Assembly (NCBI RefSeq): GCF_016907775.1
Contig: NZ_JAFBCO010000001.1
Coordinates: 186,001 to 250,000, forward strand
Direction of reading: 5' to 3'
DNA: 64,000 nt
Origin: Pseudoglutamicibacter cumminsii
GTDB taxonomy: Bacteria; Actinomycetota; Actinomycetes; Actinomycetales; Micrococcaceae
Of the stretch, positions 51,715 to 60,445 are shown one piece after another (within the stretch, counting starts at the first letter, position 1; each line of letters begins with the position of its first letter). The notes under the pieces are model-generated. The model did no database searches and was not told where the DNA came from. It saw only the letters and a list, made by a program, of their open reading frames with translations. A program made the position numbers and the translations under genes.

Positions 51715-52590
51715 CAGCCATTCTGCCGGTAGCCCGGCGGTGTAGGCGCTGCGGTTGTGGGGTGCGGCTTGCTCGAGGATTTTTTGTAGCTGTTCCGGCT
51801 CGGTGAGGTTTTCACCGAGCCGGTTCGGTTTTCCGGTGCCGTGATAGTCAGAGGAGCCGGTGATGATGAGGTCGCGTTCGCGGGCCACGTCGTGGAGCCA
51901 TGCGCGGCCAGTTTCGTTGTTGTCGCGGTGATAGATTTCAACGCCCGCAAGCCCGGCGTCGACGCAGTCTTCGAGGTCGGCGTGGCGGATCACGCGGCCG
52001 CGTGCGGGTGCGGCGGGGTGTGCCATGACCGGTACTCCCCCGGCGGCGCGGATCATCTCGACCGCAGCAACGGGGCTTGGCGCGGGCTGATCAACGTAGT
52101 AGCGGCTCTTGCTCGAGAGCATGTCAGCGAATGCGGCGCTGCGGTCCGGGACGATGTTGGCGGCCACGAGCGCATCGGCGATGTGCGGGCGGCCGATCGT
52201 CGCGCCGTCGGATGTTTGCGCGAGGACGTCTTCCCATGTGATCGGGAAGTCTACTCCGAGCCGTTCAACGATCATCTGGGCTCGCACCACGCGGGAATCA
52301 CGCTGATCAGCCATCGCGGCCACAAGTGCGGCATCCTCAGGGTCCGGCATGTAAGCGAGCATGTGCACCGTGACTCCGGTATCCGGGACTCGGCAGCTGA
52401 TCTCGATGCCGCCAACCCAGCCCATACCCAGCTCGAGCGCGGCTGAGCGGGCCGCGTCCCAGCCGTCAACCGCATCGTGATCCGTGAGAGCCACGATGTC
52501 CAGGCCAGCCTGGTGGGCCTGTTTGATGACGTCTTGTGGGGATTCGGTGCCGTCGGAAACCCACGAATGAGTGTGAAGATCGATGCGCAT
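51709..52590 (-). CDS. PHP-domain phosphoesterase (TrpH-like)
   Basis: A 293-residue metal-dependent phosphoesterase: N-terminal MRIDLHTHSWVSDGT, LDIVALTDHDAVDGW, GGIEISCR, and C-terminal GGVPVMAHPAAPARG, VEIYHRDN and IITGSSDYHGTGKPN, the four conserved PHP motifs. Proteins of this type hydrolyse nucleotide 3',5'-bisphosphates or oligoribonucleotides 5' to 3'. ATG 52590 is used because homology begins there; there is no ribosome site, but TAAGCT lies seven bases upstream, so it may be leaderless. Confidence 0.9.
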   Translation of the reverse strand: MRIDLHTHSWVSDGTESPQDVIKQAHQAGLDIVALTDHDAVDGWDAARSAALELGMGWVGGIEISCRVPDTGVTVHMLAYMPDPEDAALVAAMADQRDSRVVRAQMIVERLGVDFPITWEDVLAQTSDGATIGRPHIADALVAANIVPDRSAAFADMLSSKSRYYVDQPAPSPVAAVEMIRAAGGVPVMAHPAAPARGRVIRHADLEDCVDAGLAGVEIYHRDNNETGRAWLHDVARERDLIITGSSDYHGTGKPNRLGENLTEPEQLQKILEQAAPHNRSAYTAGLPAEWLR

Positions 52591-52661
52591 GAACCACAGC
52601 TTACGACAGGACACGCACATTTCGGGATGAAACTGTCAGACCCTAATGACACGATAGAGGG

Positions 52662-54245
52662 GTGACTAACGAGACATCTGATTCGCAGTTCCCTGCCCAG
52701 CCTTCCGCCGCAGCCTCTGCGGGCGCGGGTTCTGAGCAGCCTATTGAGGAAAGGGTTAACAACCGTTCCATGCGTCCTAATTCTGAAGCTTTCCGCGAGT
52801 TCATGGCGTCGAACTGGGCAGAAGCGGATCACTCGGTGACCCGCGCGGCCTCGGCTGACTACGCCGCCAAACGCCGTGCCGCGTTGTCCGCACTGTTCCC
52901 GGGTGAGCGCCTGGTGCTTCCGGCGGGCCCGCTCAAGGTACGTTCGAATGACACCGATTACCGTTTCCGCCCACACTCGGGTTTCGCCCACATGACCGGG
53001 CTGGGCACTGATCAAGAGCCGGATGCGGTCTTGGTCATGGAGCCTGTTGAAGAAGGCAAGGGCGATGATGGCTCGCAGCACGTCTCGACCCTGTACTTCC
53101 GCCCTATGGCTGGCCGCGATTCCAAGGAGTTCTACTCCAACGCCCGCACGGGTGAGTTCTGGATTGGTGCCCGCCACACGCTCGAGACCATGGCGACCCA
53201 AACGGGCCTGCCGACCGAGCACATGGACCTCAAGCTCGAGGACGCGATCACTGAGAACGCGGGCCTCCCGGCGCTCGGCGGTGTGAGTGTACGCGTGGTT
53301 CGTAACGTGGACCAGGTTGTGGATGCGCTCATCGACACGTCCCGCATCAACACCGGCTTCACCGACCTCGACGCCGAGGACAAGAAGGACGCCAAGCTCA
53401 CCGAAGCACTGTCTGAGCTGCGACTCATCAAGGATGAGTGGGAAGTCGAACAGATGCGTGAGGCCGTTGCTGCTACTGCGTCTGGCTTTGAGAACATCAT
53501 CGCTAACCTCTCCCGCGCGGTAGACCACAAGCGCGGCGAGCGCGTCGTGGAGACCTCGTTCTTTGCGCGTGCACGTGAAGAGGGCAACGACCTCGGCTAC
53601 GACACGATCGCGGCCTCGGGCAACAACGCGACCACTCTGCACTGGATCCGCAACGACGGCCAGGTGAACTCGGGTGAGCTGTTGCTGGTTGATGCCGGTG
53701 TTGAGGTTGATTCGCTCTACACGGCCGATGTGACCCGCACTGTGCCGGTGGATGGCACGTTCACGCCGATCCAGCGCAAGATTTATGAAGCGGTTCTGGA
53801 TGCTGCGGATCAGGCGTTCGCAATCGTCAAGCCGGGCATCACGTTCCGTATGATCCACGACAAGGCTGCCGCTGTTTTGGCCGAACACCTCGATGAGTGG
53901 GGTCTACTGCCGGTCAGCGCTGAGGAAGCGGTCAAGCCGTCGGGTCAGCAGCATCGCCGCTGGATGCCGCACGGTGTGAGCCACCACCTCGGCTTGGATG
54001 TTCACGACTGCGCGCAGGCACGTCAGGAGCTCTACCAGGACGGCATCGTTCAGGAAGGCATGATCTTCACGATCGAACCGGGCCTGTACTTCAAAGCTGA
54101 AGACCTCGCCGTACCTGAGGAATACCGCGGCATCGGTGTGCGCATCGAGGACGACATCCTCGTCACCGCCGACGGCGCCGAGTCCCTCACCAAGGACATC
54201 CCACGCACCGTCGACGAAGTTGAGGCCTGGCTCAAGCGCGGCTAG
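52662..54245 (+). CDS. Xaa-Pro aminopeptidase (aminopeptidase P, M24B)
   Basis: A 527-residue protein. The N-terminal creatinase-like domain has DTDYRFRPHSGFAHMTGLG. The pita-bread catalytic domain has metal ligands in LLVDAGVEVDSLYTADVTRT (two Asp), MPHGVSHHLGLDVHD (His), FTIEPGLYF (Glu) and GVRIEDDILVT (Glu). It removes an N-terminal residue before proline. The GTG start at 52662 follows GAGGG. It diverges from the PHP gene by 71 bp. The Ser/Ala/Glu-rich first 30 residues are not conserved. Confidence 0.92.
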   Translation: MTNETSDSQFPAQPSAAASAGAGSEQPIEERVNNRSMRPNSEAFREFMASNWAEADHSVTRAASADYAAKRRAALSALFPGERLVLPAGPLKVRSNDTDYRFRPHSGFAHMTGLGTDQEPDAVLVMEPVEEGKGDDGSQHVSTLYFRPMAGRDSKEFYSNARTGEFWIGARHTLETMATQTGLPTEHMDLKLEDAITENAGLPALGGVSVRVVRNVDQVVDALIDTSRINTGFTDLDAEDKKDAKLTEALSELRLIKDEWEVEQMREAVAATASGFENIIANLSRAVDHKRGERVVETSFFARAREEGNDLGYDTIAASGNNATTLHWIRNDGQVNSGELLLVDAGVEVDSLYTADVTRTVPVDGTFTPIQRKIYEAVLDAADQAFAIVKPGITFRMIHDKAAAVLAEHLDEWGLLPVSAEEAVKPSGQQHRRWMPHGVSHHLGLDVHDCAQARQELYQDGIVQEGMIFTIEPGLYFKAEDLAVPEEYRGIGVRIEDDILVTADGAESLTKDIPRTVDEVEAWLKRG

Positions 54246-54267
54246 GCAGCGCAACTAAGCAGCGCGG
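54242..54267. repeat. 13-bp stop-codon echo after aminopeptidase P
   Basis: CTAGGCAGCGCAA (with the TAG stop) is followed by CTAAGCAGCGCGG, 11 of 13 bases identical, again with a stop codon in place. Confidence 0.75.
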
Positions 54268-54303
54268 CCTGCGGCGACAGCCGCGAAGCACTGCTGAGCC
54301 ACA

Positions 54304-54351
54304 AGAAAGCCGGGCGCAGACCAAGAAATATAGGTCTGCGCCCGGCTTTCT
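54304..54351. terminator. Bidirectional hairpin terminator
   Basis: AGAAAGCCGGGCGCAGACC pairs perfectly with GGTCTGCGCCCGGCTTTCT around a 10-base loop. It lies between two convergent genes and has T-runs at the foot on both strands. Confidence 0.9.
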
Positions 54352-54356
54352 GTATT

Positions 54357-54382
54357 CCGGCTATTTCACCACCGGCTACTTG
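54357..54382. repeat. 15-bp stop-codon echo after the stress-protein gene
   Basis: On the minus strand AAGTAGCCGG, which holds the TAG stop (54376-54378), recurs as AAATAGCCGG 15 bp downstream, again with TAG. Confidence 0.7.
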
Positions 54383-55263
54383 GCTTCCGGCTTATCCGTT
54401 CCCGAATTGTCGGCCTCGGGTTCTTCGGCTTCGGGTTGCTCCGGTTCCGGTGTAGCTTCCTCGCGCTTCTGAGCCTCAAGGTCCTCACGACGGACACCAA
54501 AGCGCGGGCGACCATCCTCAAGATCCGCATAGAACGGATCACGCGAAGCCCTCGACCCCGCCTCGGACGGTTTCTCCGCCTCAGACGACGCACCGCCGCT
54601 GACGCCACCGTACTGGCCAGCATTCCCGGTAGGGCTCCCGTCAACGTTAGCCCGGCCAAAATCACCCTGGCCGTAGCCGCCACCCTGATAGCCACCACCC
54701 TGGCCGTAACCACCGCCATGGTAACCGCCGCCCTGGCTGTAGTTTCCAGCTTCGTTGACTGGCAACGAAACCGGACGATCCTGCAACTTACGCAGCAACG
54801 CCTGGGCCTGGCCAGCGACCTGCGGGTTCACGATCACGTCCCAGCTCGCCGGCAAAACCTGGCGGGTGGACGCGAAGTCTCGTTTCCCGCGGCGCAACGC
54901 GTACTGGATGATTCCGAAAATCATCCACATTACGGCACCGATCAGCAGAGCCGCCAGCACGACCGTCGCGATGTTGACCCCCTGCGGCGAGAACAGCATC
55001 ATGATGAGTCCGAAGAACAGACCCATCATCGCGCCCTGCATCGCCCCCTGAAGAGCGACCTTAGGGTAGGTCAGCTTGCCGGACACCCGCTCAACCAGTT
55101 TGAGGTCGTTTCCGATAATGGAGACGTTTTTGACTGGGAAGTCGTTATCCGCGAGGAAATCGACCACCTTCTGGGCGTCCTGGTAGTCGCTGTAGCGCCC
55201 CAAGACCGGCCCCCGAGGAATGGTCATGAACATGTTGCCTAGGCCGTCCGGTGTAGCTGTCAT
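54376..55263 (-). CDS. General stress protein 17M-like membrane protein
   Basis: A 295-residue protein. Residues 20-65 match the GSP17M fold (PVLGRYSDYQDAQKVVDFLADNDFPV, VSIIGNDLKLVERVSG). Two membrane helices follow at about 75-125 (GAMMGLFFGLIMMLF, ATVVLAALLIGAVMWMIF). Residues 185-215 are Gly/Tyr/Gln repeats (GGYHGGGYGQGGGYQGGGYG) and the tail is acidic, Glu/Pro-rich. Stress-protein function is by family name only. It diverges from mrp. Confidence 0.83.
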   Translation of the reverse strand: MTATPDGLGNMFMTIPRGPVLGRYSDYQDAQKVVDFLADNDFPVKNVSIIGNDLKLVERVSGKLTYPKVALQGAMQGAMMGLFFGLIMMLFSPQGVNIATVVLAALLIGAVMWMIFGIIQYALRRGKRDFASTRQVLPASWDVIVNPQVAGQAQALLRKLQDRPVSLPVNEAGNYSQGGGYHGGGYGQGGGYQGGGYGQGDFGRANVDGSPTGNAGQYGGVSGGASSEAEKPSEAGSRASRDPFYADLEDGRPRFGVRREDLEAQKREEATPEPEQPEAEEPEADNSGTDKPEAK

Positions 55264-55315
55264 ACCCCCAATTTACTCCGCTATCCCGTGCTTGGCTTTA
55301 GTTATCCTGGGAAGT

Positions 55316-56452
55316 ATGCCAACAGCTGAGTTTTCTGACCGTTCGCGCCTTTCCGAGCGTGTGCGCCGCGCTCTCTCGTCCGTTCAGGACCCGGAGTTGC
55401 GCCGCCCGCTCGCGGACCTCGGGATGCTCAGCGACGTCACCGTCACCGATGACGGCCGCGTGAGCGTCACGGTCAAGCTCACCGTTGAAGGTTGCCCCAT
55501 GAAGTCGCGCATCGCTGACGACGTTGAGGCCGCTGCCCGCACGGTTGATGGGGTGTCCGATGTGGATGTCACTTTGGACGTCATGTCGCCTCAGGAGCGG
55601 GCCGAACTGGTGGGCTCACTCAAGCGCACGGGCTCGCCTCTCACGAAGCCGGACACGCTCACCCGCATCATCGCAGTCGCGTCCGGAAAGGGCGGGGTCG
55701 GGAAGTCGGCCGTCACTGTGAACCTGGCGGCGGCGTTGGCCGCTGAGGGTTACAAAGTCGGCGTGATTGACGCGGATGTCTTGGGCTTCTCGGTCCCGGG
55801 GCTCATGGGTGTCACAGACAAGCCGACCCGCGTCGACGACCTCATCTTGCCGCCAGTCGCGCACGGCGTGAAGGTCATGTCGATCGGCATGTTCTTAGAC
55901 AGCAATCAGCCTGTCATGTGGCGCGGCCCGATGTTGCACCGCGCGCTGGAGCAGTTCGTGAACGAGGTTCATTTCGGCGACCTCGATTTCCTGCTCCTCG
56001 ACCTGCCTCCAGGCACGGGCGACGTCGCGATCTCTGTCGGCCAGTTACTCCCTCACGCTGGTGTACTCGTGGTCACGACCCCTCAGGCAGCCGCGGCGGA
56101 GGTTGCCGAGCGTGCCGGCGCGATGGCGCATCAGGTTGGCCAGAAGGTGCTCGGCGTGGTCGAAAACATGTCTTTCATGCGGATGCCGGACGGTAGCGTG
56201 TCCCACATTTTCGGTTCCGGTGGCGGCGAGCTGGTCGCCCAGCATCTAAGCGAGCAGGTGGGCTATCCGGTTGAGGTTCGCGCGCAGATCCCGCTCGAGG
56301 AGAGGCTGCGGATCGGCTCGGATGAAGGCACTCCGGTCGTGTTGAGCTCGGAGCCTTCAGAAGCGGCCGATGCGTTGCGGGCCCTGGCACGCGAACTCGC
56401 CTCGGCGCCGCGTGGGCTTGCAGGCAAGCCGCTCGGCGTCACGCCGAGGTAA
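55316..56452 (+). CDS. mrp: Mrp/ApbC Fe-S cluster carrier P-loop ATPase
   Basis: A 378-residue protein. The N-terminal MIP18 (DUF59) domain includes VQDPELRRPLADLGMLSDV and VEGCPMKSRI. The ATPase has the deviant Walker A GKGGVGKSAVTVNL, switch-like DADVLGFSVP and LLLDLPPGTGDVAI. It carries and transfers 4Fe-4S clusters. The CxxC usual in the C-terminal part of many ApbC proteins is not visible, as in some actinobacterial Mrp. ATG 55316 is preceded by TATCCT at seven bases and no ribosome site, so it may be leaderless. Followed by three tandem copies of a stop-containing repeat. Confidence 0.92.
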   Translation: MPTAEFSDRSRLSERVRRALSSVQDPELRRPLADLGMLSDVTVTDDGRVSVTVKLTVEGCPMKSRIADDVEAAARTVDGVSDVDVTLDVMSPQERAELVGSLKRTGSPLTKPDTLTRIIAVASGKGGVGKSAVTVNLAAALAAEGYKVGVIDADVLGFSVPGLMGVTDKPTRVDDLILPPVAHGVKVMSIGMFLDSNQPVMWRGPMLHRALEQFVNEVHFGDLDFLLLDLPPGTGDVAISVGQLLPHAGVLVVTTPQAAAAEVAERAGAMAHQVGQKVLGVVENMSFMRMPDGSVSHIFGSGGGELVAQHLSEQVGYPVEVRAQIPLEERLRIGSDEGTPVVLSSEPSEAADALRALARELASAPRGLAGKPLGVTPR

Positions 56453-56489
56453 ACCACACTGAGGTAAACACCTTGAGGTAAACACCCGC
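56446..56489. repeat. Three 14-16 bp tandem repeats containing the mrp stop codon
   Basis: GAGGTAAACCACACT, GAGGTAAACACCTT and GAGGTAAACACCCGCT run head to tail. The TAA in the first copy is the mrp stop. Confidence 0.85.
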
Positions 56490-56514
56490 TGTCCTCCCCG
56501 GCTAGAGGGCCAAC

Positions 56515-56901
56515 TCAGGTCGCTTCGTCGTCGAACGGCGCCGGTTCATCGGCCGGTAGCAGGTCTTGCGCCGCGACGTTCGGGAGGCCTTGCGGTTTCC
56601 ACTGCGAAGCCGCAGGCTGTGCGGGAGCTGCTGGCGCGTCGTCGTCTTCAAAGAGAGCGTCGCGGATGATCTTGCGGGGATCGTATTGCCGCGGATCAAG
56701 TTTGCGCCAGTCGACATCGTTGACTTCATCGCCCATTTCCTCTTGGAAACGTTCCTTAGCGGTGCTCGCGTAATTGCGGATGCCCTTGATGAAGTCGGCG
56801 AGTTTTCGGGTGTACTCGGGTAGCTTATCTGGCCCGAGGATCACAACGGCAAGAATCCCCAAAATCAGGAACTCTGCACCATTAATTCCAAAAAACTCCA
56901 C
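56515..56901 (-). CDS. tatB: Sec-independent translocase protein TatB
   Basis: A 128-residue TatA/B-family protein: a short N-terminus, one helix (GAEFLILGILAVVILG), the hinge PDKLPEYTRKLADFIKG and an amphipathic helix (NYASTAKERFQEEMGDE). The Glu before the helix (AEF) and the length identify TatB. It forms the twin-arginine receptor complex with TatC, which is not in the window. Its place near mrp and an O-methyltransferase is conserved in actinobacteria. Confidence 0.9.
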   Translation of the reverse strand: MEFFGINGAEFLILGILAVVILGPDKLPEYTRKLADFIKGIRNYASTAKERFQEEMGDEVNDVDWRKLDPRQYDPRKIIRDALFEDDDAPAAPAQPAASQWKPQGLPNVAAQDLLPADEPAPFDDEAT

Positions 56902-56959
56902 GCCCGAAGTTTACCTGTTCACACGATGCTTACGAATCTGACACGAATCCGTTGGCCAA

Positions 56960-57649
56960 TCAGCGGGGCTCCATGAGGCGAGCGAAACCACGGCTGAGCC
57001 GTTCAAGACCACCTGCGCGCGAGGCGTCGAGGTCACGGATCTTGTCAGTCGCCTGCGCGCGGACTTGATGCACGAGCAGCTTCTCGTGAATGTATGGCAG
57101 ATCCGCCGCGATCACGAAGCGCGCGCTGTCCGTGCTCAGCTCGGATTTCCACCGTGGCCCCATGCCGTCCCGCAACTCAAGGATCGCGGGGTTACTCGCT
57201 TCTGCGTCTTCCGATTCGATGCGGCTCTGCGTGGATCCGCTACTCGCTTCACGGGATTCAACGATCACCACTGTTCCCGCAGGCGAGTGGTAGGTCTGCC
57301 GGAGTTCGTACGTGGTTCCGATGTGCCGGCCCGATGCGCTTTGCCACGTGAATCCGATGGTGCGCAGGTCGGTGCACAACCAGCCCGCGCGCCGAAGGTT
57401 CGAGATTTCATCCGAACTGAGCGGCTCGCCGTCCTCTGTGAAGTGGGAGGCGGATGTCGAAACCGGTTGAGGTTCCCGGACTCCCCCGGCAATCCACGCT
57501 GCTACGACCACGCCCACCATGACGGAGAACGTCACCAAGGCACCAATGAGCGGAACCCAACGGGTTGCACGCGGGCGTACCGCGCCATCCTGAAAACTGG
57601 AGCTGTGTGGAGGGGCTTCCTGGGAGGTATCGCGTTCATTGTCGCTCAT
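56960..57649 (-). CDS. Single-pass membrane protein of unknown function (anti-sigma-locus position)
   Basis: A 229-residue protein with a cytosolic N-terminus, one membrane helix (residues about 31-56, WVPLIGALVTFSVMVGVVVAAWIAGG, shown to indicate extent) and an extracellular domain with WLCTDLRTIGFTWQ. In related genomes this spot between tatB and the O-methyltransferase holds an anti-sigma factor next to sigE, as I recall. No CHCC zinc motif is seen and no sigma gene is present, so the anti-sigma label is only positional. Confidence 0.6.
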   Translation of the reverse strand: MSDNERDTSQEAPPHSSSFQDGAVRPRATRWVPLIGALVTFSVMVGVVVAAWIAGGVREPQPVSTSASHFTEDGEPLSSDEISNLRRAGWLCTDLRTIGFTWQSASGRHIGTTYELRQTYHSPAGTVVIVESREASSGSTQSRIESEDAEASNPAILELRDGMGPRWKSELSTDSARFVIAADLPYIHEKLLVHQVRAQATDKIRDLDASRAGGLERLSRGFARLMEPR

Positions 57650-57926
57650 ATACCTCTATGCCACCTCCTTGCTCGGAACCGGATTTAAGACTGGCACGCC
57701 TACAACTGGCCTCACCAAATGAGGCCGTGCAGGAACATGATTCACTCCTATTTTGCCGTGTTCACCTGAGCGAAACCTGGTAACAGACTCAAGGGAAACT
57801 GCTTAATGAACGCGGTTTGCTTCACGTGCTGGTGCGCGTTGAAGTCCAACCCGAGCGACGGCATAAGATGTCTAAGAAACCCTTGCCGCTACGCGGCGCT
57901 CCCGATTCGATCCCGAAGGAACATCA

Positions 57927-58562
57927 GTGTCAGTTTCAAAGCACAGCAGCTGGTCTTACACAGAGGCCCTCCCCCTCGAGGATGCTGTGCTGACTTCCGC
58001 GCGTAGCCGTGGACAAGAGCTCGGCGTCGAGCCGGTCACCCCGACCGTTGGGCAACTGATCACCGTGCTCACCGCGAACGCGCACGTCGAAGCCGCGGTC
58101 GAGGTCGGCACGGGTGTGGGTGTGAGCTCGCTGTCGATTCTGCGTGGTATGGCGCCTGATGGGGTCCTCACCACGATCGACAAAGACTACGATCACTTGG
58201 ACGCCGCACGCTACGCCTTCAAGGACGAGAAACTCCCGAGCCGCCAGGTCCGGACCATCAACGGCCGCAGCCAGGAAGTCCTCCCTCGGCTCGCGGACGC
58301 GTCCTATAACTTGGTTTTGCTCGATGGCGACCCGAACCGGGTAGCGAAAGAATCAGTTGAAGCGCTACGGCTTCTGGCTCCAGGCGGACTCTTGATCGTC
58401 AACGACGCGCTCGATTCAGACCGCGTCCCTGCTCCCGCTGTACGCAAGCCGTCGACGATCGCGGCACGTAAAGCGCAACGCTGGCTTCGTGACCACGAGG
58501 ACGTGTTCTCCGTAACGATCCCGTCCGGGACCGGCGTCATGTTGGCCGTCAAGAAACGCTAA
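57927..58562 (+). CDS. SAM-dependent O-methyltransferase
   Basis: A 211-residue class I methyltransferase of the actinobacterial O-methyltransferase family: motif I AAVEVGTGVGVSSLS, the acid loop TTIDKD, and SYNLVLLDGDPNR with the post-I Asp. The C-terminus has the GGLLIVNDALDSDRV strand usual in the family. GTG 57927 follows GAAGGA. It normally sits beside sigE, which is absent here. The substrate is unknown. A strong hairpin terminator follows. Confidence 0.88.
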   Translation: MSVSKHSSWSYTEALPLEDAVLTSARSRGQELGVEPVTPTVGQLITVLTANAHVEAAVEVGTGVGVSSLSILRGMAPDGVLTTIDKDYDHLDAARYAFKDEKLPSRQVRTINGRSQEVLPRLADASYNLVLLDGDPNRVAKESVEALRLLAPGGLLIVNDALDSDRVPAPAVRKPSTIAARKAQRWLRDHEDVFSVTIPSGTGVMLAVKKR

Positions 58563-58590
58563 ACGCCACGACGTACCGAAGCGAGAATTA

Positions 58591-58633
58591 ACGAGTGAGC
58601 GCGCCCACCGCTGTGGTAGGCGCGCTCACTCGT
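58591..58633. terminator. Hairpin terminator after the O-methyltransferase gene
   Basis: ACGAGTGAGCGCGCC pairs perfectly with GGCGCGCTCACTCGT around a 13-base loop. It separates two convergent genes. Confidence 0.85.
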
Positions 58634-58681
58634 TACAGAAAAGTTTTGCGCTGTACGAAAACTTTGTTCTGTTCGAAAGAT

Positions 58682-58849
58682 TTATTCGGTTACGCCGACG
58701 AGAGCATCACGCATGGCAACGGCTTCGTCGTCATTGATCTCCAGGACCAGGCGTCCGCCGCCTTCGATCGGAACCCGCATAATGAGGCTCCGGCCCTCTT
58801 TAACAACTTCCAGCGGACCGTCGCCGGTACGTGGTTTCATCGCAGCCAT
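58682..58849 (-). CDS. DUF3117 family small protein
   Basis: A 55-residue actinobacterial protein almost fully matching DUF3117: MAAMKPRTGDGPLEVVKEG, MRVPIEGGGRLVLEI. The start is ATG 58849 after GAGGAG; a longer frame to 58873 is not conserved. DUF3117 proteins are very conserved in actinobacteria. The function is unknown to me. Confidence 0.92.
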   Translation of the reverse strand: MAAMKPRTGDGPLEVVKEGRSLIMRVPIEGGGRLVLEINDDEAVAMRDALVGVTE

Positions 58850-59013
58850 ACTCGTGCGCTCCTCATGTTCCAATGGGGTACCGCTGACCCCAGTAAAGTA
58901 CGAGCCCCTTCAGGGTTAACAGCATTATCCCAGATAACCTGCGTCACAACCAATCGGAGGATGCCCTGACGTGCCCGTTTCTAGCTTTTGATGCCGGTCG
59001 CACCCGCTAGAGA

Positions 59014-59346
59014 TTACTTGCTTGATGCTGTTCGAGAGGCCCCGGAACGCAACTGCGCATTCTCGGCTTCTAACGCCTCGATCCGCATGGCCAACGCGTC
59101 GAGCACTTCATCCGTGACATCGCATCGATACCCTCGGAAGGCAACAGGCAGACGCAACGCATCAACGTCGCCGCCACGCGGATTCTCCGGCAACACAACT
59201 GGCGGCAGCACCGGATCTGGTTCCGGCAACCCCACCATCGGCGGCGTGTCATCTAGCGGAGTAACGCGCCCATTTGACCGCGGATACACAGCCACAGCGA
59301 TCGCGGCAGCGGCAATCACCGCAATAAACACCACTAACAAAGGCAT
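59014..59346 (-). CDS. Membrane-anchored DivIVA-like small protein
   Basis: A 110-residue protein. An N-terminal helix (LVVFIAVIAAAAIAVAVYP) is followed by a Pro-rich linker, then LPVAFRGYRCDVTDEVLDALAMRIEAL, the DivIVA-domain start (FRGYR..EVD) and a short coiled coil. Such proteins occur near the TIGR00730 gene in actinobacteria and may help localise cell-wall or DNA machinery; this is inference. Confidence 0.75.
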   Translation of the reverse strand: MPLLVVFIAVIAAAAIAVAVYPRSNGRVTPLDDTPPMVGLPEPDPVLPPVVLPENPRGGDVDALRLPVAFRGYRCDVTDEVLDALAMRIEALEAENAQLRSGASRTASSK

Positions 59347-59459
59347 CGGATAACCCTCACCTGCAGCTGAAGCTGCCTCGACATCAGGCCTGGCTGCGTA
59401 CTCGAGCTCACAGCGCCGAGTTAGCTTTCGCCAGGTTAGTTTTCTCTAGGATATGCCGT

Positions 59460-60227
59460 TCAGTCTTGCGCGTCTTCTGGGGCGCCACCCGGGCGGCGCG
59501 CGTGAACCGTCGCGAATTCAACGGCCTCAGCGATGTCGTCAGTGACCAGCGGGCGCTGAACATCCGCTTCACCGATGGTTCCGCGCTCAAGCAGAACCTG
59601 TTCCATCCATTCAAGGAGCGGGCCCCAAAAATCCTTACCGATCAGTGCGATCGGATAGCTACCGATCTTCTGCGTCTGGCACAGAGTCATGATCTCGAAA
59701 AGCTCATCGAGCGTACCCACGCCTCCAGGCATCACGACGCAACCGTCCGTGTACTTCACGAACGTCACCTTGCGGCTAAAGAAGTAATGGAATGGGACAG
59801 GGGTGTCTACCCACGCGTTGAAGCCGGTCTCGAACGGCAGGTTGATGCCCAACCCCACCGAGCGGCCCCCGGCTTCAGCAGCGCCGCGATTCGCGCCCTC
59901 CATAGTTCCTGGCCCACCGCCCGTCACCACGGCATAGCCAGCCTCAGCGAGTCTGCGGCCGACATCACGCGCAGCCTCATACTCTTGCGTGCCTTCACCA
60001 AGGCGCGCTGAACCGAACACGGCAATCGCCCCGCCGAGTTCATTCAACGTGTCGTACGCGGTCACGAACTCAGACTGCATGCGCAGAACGCGCCACGCCT
60101 CGCGGCCACGGTCAATCGGCGAAGACCGCTTGAGCATGTCGCGGTCAAAATGATCCGCTTGTCGACGGCCCGGAAGCGGAACCTCGGAGTGCGAAGGATC
60201 AAACGGTAGACGGTTAGAGGTGGTCAT
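59460..60227 (-). CDS. LOG/TIGR00730-family Rossmann-fold protein
   Basis: A 255-residue protein with the LOG motifs AVFGSARLGEGT, VVTGGGPGTMEGANRGA, and VVMPGGVGTLDELFE. Such enzymes are often annotated as lysine decarboxylases; the better-supported activity is release of cytokinin-type bases from nucleoside monophosphates (phosphoribohydrolase). The length is slightly longer than the 190-residue plant form, typical of actinobacteria. ATG 60227 is used. Confidence 0.9.
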   Translation of the reverse strand: MTTSNRLPFDPSHSEVPLPGRRQADHFDRDMLKRSSPIDRGREAWRVLRMQSEFVTAYDTLNELGGAIAVFGSARLGEGTQEYEAARDVGRRLAEAGYAVVTGGGPGTMEGANRGAAEAGGRSVGLGINLPFETGFNAWVDTPVPFHYFFSRKVTFVKYTDGCVVMPGGVGTLDELFEIMTLCQTQKIGSYPIALIGKDFWGPLLEWMEQVLLERGTIGEADVQRPLVTDDIAEAVEFATVHARRPGGAPEDAQD

Positions 60228-60408
60228 AATGCAACCCTAACCAGGCCGCGGAGCTCCGGGGCACTGAAACGACACCCCGACGAGCGAGAAGTTGATGAAC
60301 TGTAGGTAAATAAGGGTCCGTGGGGCGTCACCCGTAGCCGCCATATGTCGACACATGTCCACCGTTCACAGGAAAATCCATACACAATCACTAAAAATCC
60401 ACACCAAG

Positions 60409-60439
60409 TTGATACAAGTCACACAAAAACTGCTATTTT
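60409..60439 (+). promoter_or_regulatory. gluA promoter
   Basis: TTGATA (60409-60414), 19 bp, TATTTT (60434-60439). The region is unusually A/T-rich. The gluA ATG lies at 60446, six bases after the -10, and no ribosome site exists, so the mRNA is probably leaderless. Confidence 0.55.
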
Positions 60440-60445
60440 GTTTTC

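Noticed and set aside
52272-53888. A 538-residue minus-strand frame across two genes
   Set aside because: Opposite strand of aminopeptidase P and overlapping the PHP gene in another frame; no family features.
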